Shown here: piece by piece, positions 59,908-64,000 of the stretch
How positions within the stretch are numbered: the first letter of the stretch is position 1
How the letters are laid out: the number at the start of each line of letters is the position of its first letter
DNA from: Bacillota bacterium
GTDB taxonomy: Bacteria > Bacillota > Clostridia > TANB77 > CAG-465
DNA length: 64,000 bases
Direction of reading: 5' to 3'
NCBI GenBank assembly: GCA_023460235.1
Contig: JAEWRE010000083.1
Location: forward strand, 62,001 to 126,000
Made by a program: the position numbers and the translations under genes
Notes under the pieces: generated by a model
What the model saw: the letters and a program-made list of their open reading frames with translations, nothing else
What the model was told of the DNA's origin: nothing
Database searches by the model: none

Positions 59908-60861
59908 TTATTTAGTAATTATAAAAGCTGTTGGTACATATCTTTCTCCCATTATATCACTAGGATTATTGATTAAATTACCATCATATATCATTGTGCT
60001 TGAAGCTCCACCATCTAAATTAAAAGCGTTATAAGCTCCATATTGTAAAAATATATCCTGTACATTTTTTAAAGTAGCTCCGATACTACCTGCTTGTCTT
60101 CCATCTATAACAAGCATAAGTATTGTACCATCTTTTTTCTGACCAATAGCAGTTCTTGGTTGGATTCCCCATCCTCCATCACCACTTTTTATAGTAGGAT
60201 TTCCATTTAAAATTATAACTGGTCCAAAAGTTACTGCACTTACAAAATTTAACTCTTTCATTTTCGAATATGTCATAGAATTTGATACAATCATTCTATT
60301 TTTATTATCAAGTCCAACAATTTTATATGATCCACTTGTACTACCACTCTTCAACTGTCCATCTTGGATTATAATTCCACTTGCTTTTCCACCAGTACCT
60401 AATGCATCATCTTCAAATCCACCAGCATTTATTCCACCAATTGCATCATAATATTCTACAATTTGAGTTGTAGTTGAACCTACTTTGCCAAGCTTTGGTG
60501 CTGCAACTAATTTAACTCTAGATGGATCATTTACAATCAGTAAATAGCCTTTAAAGGTTTTAGAACTTACATCTACTAGTTCTATTCCATCTTTATTCAT
60601 ATTACTTACTTGTATATCTTCAACTTGAGTATCATCTAAAGTTTCCTCTGGCCTACTATTTTTTAATATTTCTTGTATTTTTTCATCACTTAAAAACAAA
60701 GTTGCAAAATATTGATGTGACATTGTAGTCATAGCTGTTGTAACTATCATATCTCTTGTATTTGTAAATGGTCCATAGAAAATTAATGCAATAGCAAGTA
60801 ATGGCATAAATATTATCTCAAACAGGAAAAATCCTGCAAATATCTTCAATTTCTTTTTCAT
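59908..60861 (-). CDS. Phosphodiester glycosidase (NAGPA-like) family protein
   Basis: The 317-aa product has an N-terminal membrane helix (FAGFFLFEIIFMPLLAIALIFYG) and an NAGPA domain (from about residue 115): VAAPKLGKVG, GGINAGGFEDD, GWGIQPRTAIGQKKDGTILMLVIDGR and NLDGGASSTMIYDG. These enzymes cleave phosphodiester-linked sugars and in Gram-positive bacteria are tied to teichoic-acid or exopolysaccharide metabolism at the surface. It belongs to the PBP1a to uppP run. Confidence 0.88.
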   Translation of the reverse strand: MKKKLKIFAGFFLFEIIFMPLLAIALIFYGPFTNTRDMIVTTAMTTMSHQYFATLFLSDEKIQEILKNSRPEETLDDTQVEDIQVSNMNKDGIELVDVSSKTFKGYLLIVNDPSRVKLVAAPKLGKVGSTTTQIVEYYDAIGGINAGGFEDDALGTGGKASGIIIQDGQLKSGSTSGSYKIVGLDNKNRMIVSNSMTYSKMKELNFVSAVTFGPVIILNGNPTIKSGDGGWGIQPRTAIGQKKDGTILMLVIDGRQAGSIGATLKNVQDIFLQYGAYNAFNLDGGASSTMIYDGNLINNPSDIMGERYVPTAFIITK

Positions 60862-60961
60862 CTTATTACCTCATAAAAAACATCTATAATATTTTATCAA
60901 ACTTCAACATTTTTTGCAACTTAATATTTAGATTTTGTTGTTATTTTATTATATTTTATAA

Positions 60962-60998
60962 AAAAAAGAATGTACCATAATATTGATACACTCTTTTA
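60962..60998 (-). terminator. Terminator downstream of PBP1a
   Basis: Minus-strand AAAAGAGTGTA pairs with TACATTCTTTTTTT around an AT-rich loop; it separates PBP1a from the downstream wall genes. Confidence 0.7.
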
Positions 60999-61009
60999 AA
61001 AATTAACTT

Positions 61010-63427
61010 TTATTGCGTTTTATTATTATTGTATATGTCAACACCACCGTTATTTCCATCATCAGGTTTTTCTGTTGAAGGCTTACTTGTATGTATATCA
61101 CAAGTTTCTGTTGGTAACATATATTGCCAATCTGCAGGTTTAACTGTAGGTACACTATCTCTTGTAATAAATGATTTTTCAACAGTAGATGGACAATACT
61201 GAGTTGCTATTTTACCGCTTTCAGTACAAATTCTAACAGTTTTATGAATATCACAAGTAGCAGTTGGAACTTTTCCTACAGCAACCAAATCAGTTAATGT
61301 TTGATCACCTCTTGGATCATTCCTACAAGCATCTGTTGCAACTTTACCTGATATTCTACAAAGTGCTGCAGTAGTTACACTACTTGGTTGTTCGAATTTC
61401 TTATTTGGTAATCCTTTTACTATTGTACTCATTACACTATTAAATTTTGTAATACTTACATATGGATAAGGTTTTCCAATAACTTTTGGTTTATCATATC
61501 CTTCCCATCCTGCAATAGAATAATATGGTGTAAATCCAGCAAACCATCTATCTTTATCATCATTTGTATTACCAGTTTTACCAGCAACATCAATTCCAGG
61601 AGTTTTAATATATCCATAAGCTGTACCATTAGCACTTGAAATAACTGATTGTAGGCAACTTGTTAACATATATGCTGTTGAATCAGCCATAACTCTTTTT
61701 GCTTCTGTTTTTGTAGATAATACTTCATTTCCATCATTATCAACAACTTTTGTGTAAAGTTTAGGTTCAATATATATACCACCATTTGCAATTGTTGCAT
61801 AGGCACTTGCAAGTTCAAGTGGTGTAACACCGTCAGTAAGTCCGCCAAGAGCTAATGATGCTGAGTTTTTATCAGCTTCAACTAAACTTTTAAGCCCAGC
61901 ATTTTTTGCAAAATTAAATGCATAGTTTATATCTACTAATCTGTTTGCTCTTACAGCTGGTAAATTCATAGATTTGTTGATTGCATTTCTTACAGTAACA
62001 TATCCATTAAATCCATTATAATAATTCTTTGGTGACCAATTCCCTATAGTAAGAGGACTATCATCTAAACCAGATCCTGGTGAAAGCAATCCTTGTTCCA
62101 TTGCAGGTCCATATGCACCAAATGGTTTCATAGTAGAACCTGGTTGTCTTTTAACAAGTGCACGATTAAGAACTCTAGCACCAGTTTTTTCACCTGCACC
62201 ACCTGTAAGTCCAACTACGTTTCCTGTTGAATTTTCTATTACAACCATTGCTCCTTGGAAGTCATTTGCAAAAGTTTTGCTATCGTTATATGCATCATCA
62301 ATTGCTTTTTGAACACTTGAATCTTGTGTTGTATATATTTTTAATCCTCCAGTAAGAAGCATTTTAGTTGCAAGACCTTTATTTATACCTTTTGCTTCCA
62401 TAAGGTCATCTAATACTTGTTCATAAATAGCATCTACAAAGTAAGTTTGAACTGAGCTATCTGCCTGTACTTCTTCTTTTTTAAATGCAACTTCATATTT
62501 TAAAGCCTCATCATATTGTTGTTGATCAATTTTTTTAAGTTTTAGCATTTGATTTAATACTATTTTTTGTCTGTCTAAAAGTTTTTTCTTAGCTTCTTCA
62601 CTTTTATATGGATTTGTTGATTCAGGTGATTGTATCTTAGCAGCAATTATAGCTGCTTCTGCCACATTTAAATCTTTTACAGATTTTCCAAAATAGTTTT
62701 CAGATGCAACTTCTATACCATATGCCCCATCACCAAAATAAATAGTGTTTACATAAGCTTCAAATATTTTTTCTTTAGACATCATTTTTTCAATCATTAA
62801 AGCTCTATACCATTCTCTTATTTTTCTTTGCCAAGAACTTTCTTTATCATCTTTTATATTTTTTACAAGCTGTTGTGTTATTGTACTTCCACCAAAGTTT
62901 GAATCACCACGATTAATAACATAAGTTACAATAGCTCCGAGTGTTCTTTTTATATCTATACCATTATGTGAGAAAAATCTTTCATCTTCAATAGATACAA
63001 TTGCATCTACAACTGGTTTAGGCAAATCTTCATAATTTACCATTACTCTGTTTTCAGAATCAAAGAATGCACCAATTTGATTTGAGTCTTTGTCATATAT
63101 AAAGCTTGTTTCATTTTGTAGTTCAATATCAGATAAGGCTAAACTATCTGTTTTACCAACTATACCAGATATTACACCTACTACCACACCTGCACCTATT
63201 ATACACAACGCAATAAATACAAATAGACAAATTCTAAAGATTTTCCATCCAGTCTTTTTACCTTTTTTATTTTTTTTACCTTTTCCTTTTTCATCAAAGG
63301 TTTTATCTCCATTATTTACAATTGGTACAACTTTAGTTCCTTGATCATTGTCACTCTTTTGTTTCTTTTTCAGAGATTTAAATTTAAGTTTATTAAATTT
63401 TCCCTTTGTTCTTTTTTTATCTTCCAT
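61010..63427 (-). CDS. ponA: Class A penicillin-binding protein (PBP1a)
   Basis: The 805-aa protein has a long basic cytoplasmic tail, one membrane helix (IFRICLFVFIALCIIGAGVVVGVI), a GT51 glycosyltransferase domain (SIEDERFFSHNGID, GGSTITQQLVKN) and a transpeptidase domain with PGSTMKPF (SXXK), KSMN (SXN) and AGKTGNT (KTG). The C-terminal extension has Cys-rich repeats (CRISGKVATDAC, CTESGKIATQYC) as in clostridial PBP1a. It polymerises and cross-links peptidoglycan. Confidence 0.96.
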   Translation of the reverse strand: MEDKKRTKGKFNKLKFKSLKKKQKSDNDQGTKVVPIVNNGDKTFDEKGKGKKNKKGKKTGWKIFRICLFVFIALCIIGAGVVVGVISGIVGKTDSLALSDIELQNETSFIYDKDSNQIGAFFDSENRVMVNYEDLPKPVVDAIVSIEDERFFSHNGIDIKRTLGAIVTYVINRGDSNFGGSTITQQLVKNIKDDKESSWQRKIREWYRALMIEKMMSKEKIFEAYVNTIYFGDGAYGIEVASENYFGKSVKDLNVAEAAIIAAKIQSPESTNPYKSEEAKKKLLDRQKIVLNQMLKLKKIDQQQYDEALKYEVAFKKEEVQADSSVQTYFVDAIYEQVLDDLMEAKGINKGLATKMLLTGGLKIYTTQDSSVQKAIDDAYNDSKTFANDFQGAMVVIENSTGNVVGLTGGAGEKTGARVLNRALVKRQPGSTMKPFGAYGPAMEQGLLSPGSGLDDSPLTIGNWSPKNYYNGFNGYVTVRNAINKSMNLPAVRANRLVDINYAFNFAKNAGLKSLVEADKNSASLALGGLTDGVTPLELASAYATIANGGIYIEPKLYTKVVDNDGNEVLSTKTEAKRVMADSTAYMLTSCLQSVISSANGTAYGYIKTPGIDVAGKTGNTNDDKDRWFAGFTPYYSIAGWEGYDKPKVIGKPYPYVSITKFNSVMSTIVKGLPNKKFEQPSSVTTAALCRISGKVATDACRNDPRGDQTLTDLVAVGKVPTATCDIHKTVRICTESGKIATQYCPSTVEKSFITRDSVPTVKPADWQYMLPTETCDIHTSKPSTEKPDDGNNGGVDIYNNNKTQ

Positions 63428-63447
63428 TTCTTCACCTCTATAAAAAT

Positions 63448-63819
63448 TTACCAGTCAAAAAATATGTCTTCAAATTTCATTCTTATGTTTAAACTAATTT
63501 TTAATGCTTGTTTTACTTGTTCCATTGTTAACGAATCAAGAGAACAAACTTTAGATTTAAGTCTTGATTTATCAAGAGTTCTTAGCTGTTCAGCAAGAAT
63601 TATAGAATCTTTATCTAGTCCACACATATTACTTTTTAAAGGTATATGAGTTGGCAATTTATTTTTTACTTTACTAGTTATTGGTAAAACAATAACAGTA
63701 GGACTATGTTTGTTTCCAATATTATTTTGTACAATCAAAACTGGCCTTACCCCATCTTGCTCACTTCCAACAACTGGACCTAAATCAGCAAAAAATATAT
63801 CTCCTCTTTTAATTTCCAA
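63448..63819 (-). CDS. mazF: MazF/PemK-type endoribonuclease toxin
   Basis: The 123-aa protein starts EIKRGDIFFADLGPVVGSEQDGVRPVLIVQNNIGNKHSPTVIVLPITS, the EndoA/NdoA pattern, with the catalytic Arg in GVRPVL and Thr/Ser in PITS. Such enzymes cut mRNA at short sites. The start is a TTG with AAGGTG upstream. No antitoxin gene lies directly upstream: only 62 bp separate it from the end of an unrelated partial gene. Confidence 0.93.
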   Translation of the reverse strand: MEIKRGDIFFADLGPVVGSEQDGVRPVLIVQNNIGNKHSPTVIVLPITSKVKNKLPTHIPLKSNMCGLDKDSIILAEQLRTLDKSRLKSKVCSLDSLTMEQVKQALKISLNIRMKFEDIFFDW

Positions 63820-63881
63820 ATTATATACACCTTACTTTCACTATTATACACTCAATTTATAAAAAAATCAAATACTATCTA

Positions 63882-64000
63882 CTAAAAAACTGTATTAATT
63901 TCAAAAGAATTATAACTTATATCTATATATACCTTATTATCACTGTTATATACAAACATTTCAGTTGGTTTTGAAGTATCTTTATTTATTAACAATTCAA
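63882..64000 (-). CDS. 3' end of a gene, possibly LolA/YdcC-like lipoprotein (partial)
   Basis: The last 38 residues are visible, running off the right edge: LLINKDTSKPTEMFVYNSDN then KVYIDISYNSFEINTVF. The pattern of a strand (xPTEMxVYNSDNK), a second strand and a final FEIN recalls the end of LolA/YdcC-like proteins, which precede alr-mazF in Bacillus. The assignment is tentative; the gene body is outside the window. Confidence 0.4.
   Translation of the reverse strand, partial: ELLINKDTSKPTEMFVYNSDNKVYIDISYNSFEINTVF

Noticed and set aside
1..64000. CRISPR arrays or insertion sequences
   Set aside because: No regularly spaced repeats and no transposase-like genes were seen in the window.

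Overview
The window is very AT-rich and reads as chromosomal DNA of a low-GC Bacillota, most likely an uncultured clostridial lineage. Shine-Dalgarno sequences are strong, sigma-A promoters are near consensus (TTGACA, 17 bp, TATAAT), intrinsic terminators are abundant, and TGA is used as a stop. Gene content (DUF4364, cdaA, YneA-like LysM protein, single-chain glycyl-tRNA synthetase, PBP1a with a Cys-rich tail) fits this. About four fifths of the genes right of 5.6 kb, including nearly all housekeeping genes, are on the minus strand. Forks would therefore run from high to low coordinates, towards a terminus near the left end.

Region 1 (1-4.4 kb) is the right part of an integrated filamentous phage (inovirus-like) prophage. 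It carries the end of a secreted, C-terminally anchored surface/adsorption protein, three tiny membrane proteins, two paralogous coat-like proteins (the second with the basic C-terminus of a major coat protein), a terminator, a Zot-type assembly ATPase, an opposing DUF2726 gene, a GC-richer stem-loop (candidate origin or packaging signal), and a small gene of unknown function. Two dif-like sequences (3776-3803 and 4374-4401) lie at this end, the second about 250 bp upstream of a complete Xer tyrosine recombinase gene. The picture suggests an inovirus inserted at a chromosome-dimer-resolution site next to its recombinase gene.

Region 2 (5.6-10.7 kb): a LysM protein with two LexA-type operators (SOS division inhibitor, YneA-like), YigZ, a Nudix hydrolase, and the tig-clpP-clpX proteostasis cluster.

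Region 3 (10.8-22.6 kb): a two-gene, translationally coupled cyclic beta-1,2-glucan synthase (GT84 plus glycoamylase-like protein, and a separate GH94 phosphorylase), an unknown protein, typA, and a tandem OB-fold SSB-like protein.

Region 4 (22.7-39.2 kb): plsC/cmk, DUF4364, serS, engB, a self-regulated padR-DUF2812 pair, a thioredoxin-like protein, mnmA, nifS, a metal-exporter-like permease, small membrane peptides, the operon rsgA - rpe::alkD fusion - mtnN, tRNA-Met, a HAD phosphatase and trmL.

Region 5 (39.2-64 kb): two fused ATPase-FtsX ABC transporters, a peptidoglycan-binding protein, a diacylglycerol kinase-like protein, a radical SAM protein, greA-lysS, cdaA, glyS, a P-loop/Asp23-like fusion, pnp with a 5' stem-loop, a response regulator fused to a degenerate histidine-kinase core, uppP, a phosphodiester glycosidase, PBP1a, and mazF without an adjacent antitoxin. 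Envelope synthesis, translation, tRNA modification and stress genes dominate.

All assignments come from reading motifs and context by eye. No database search was run.
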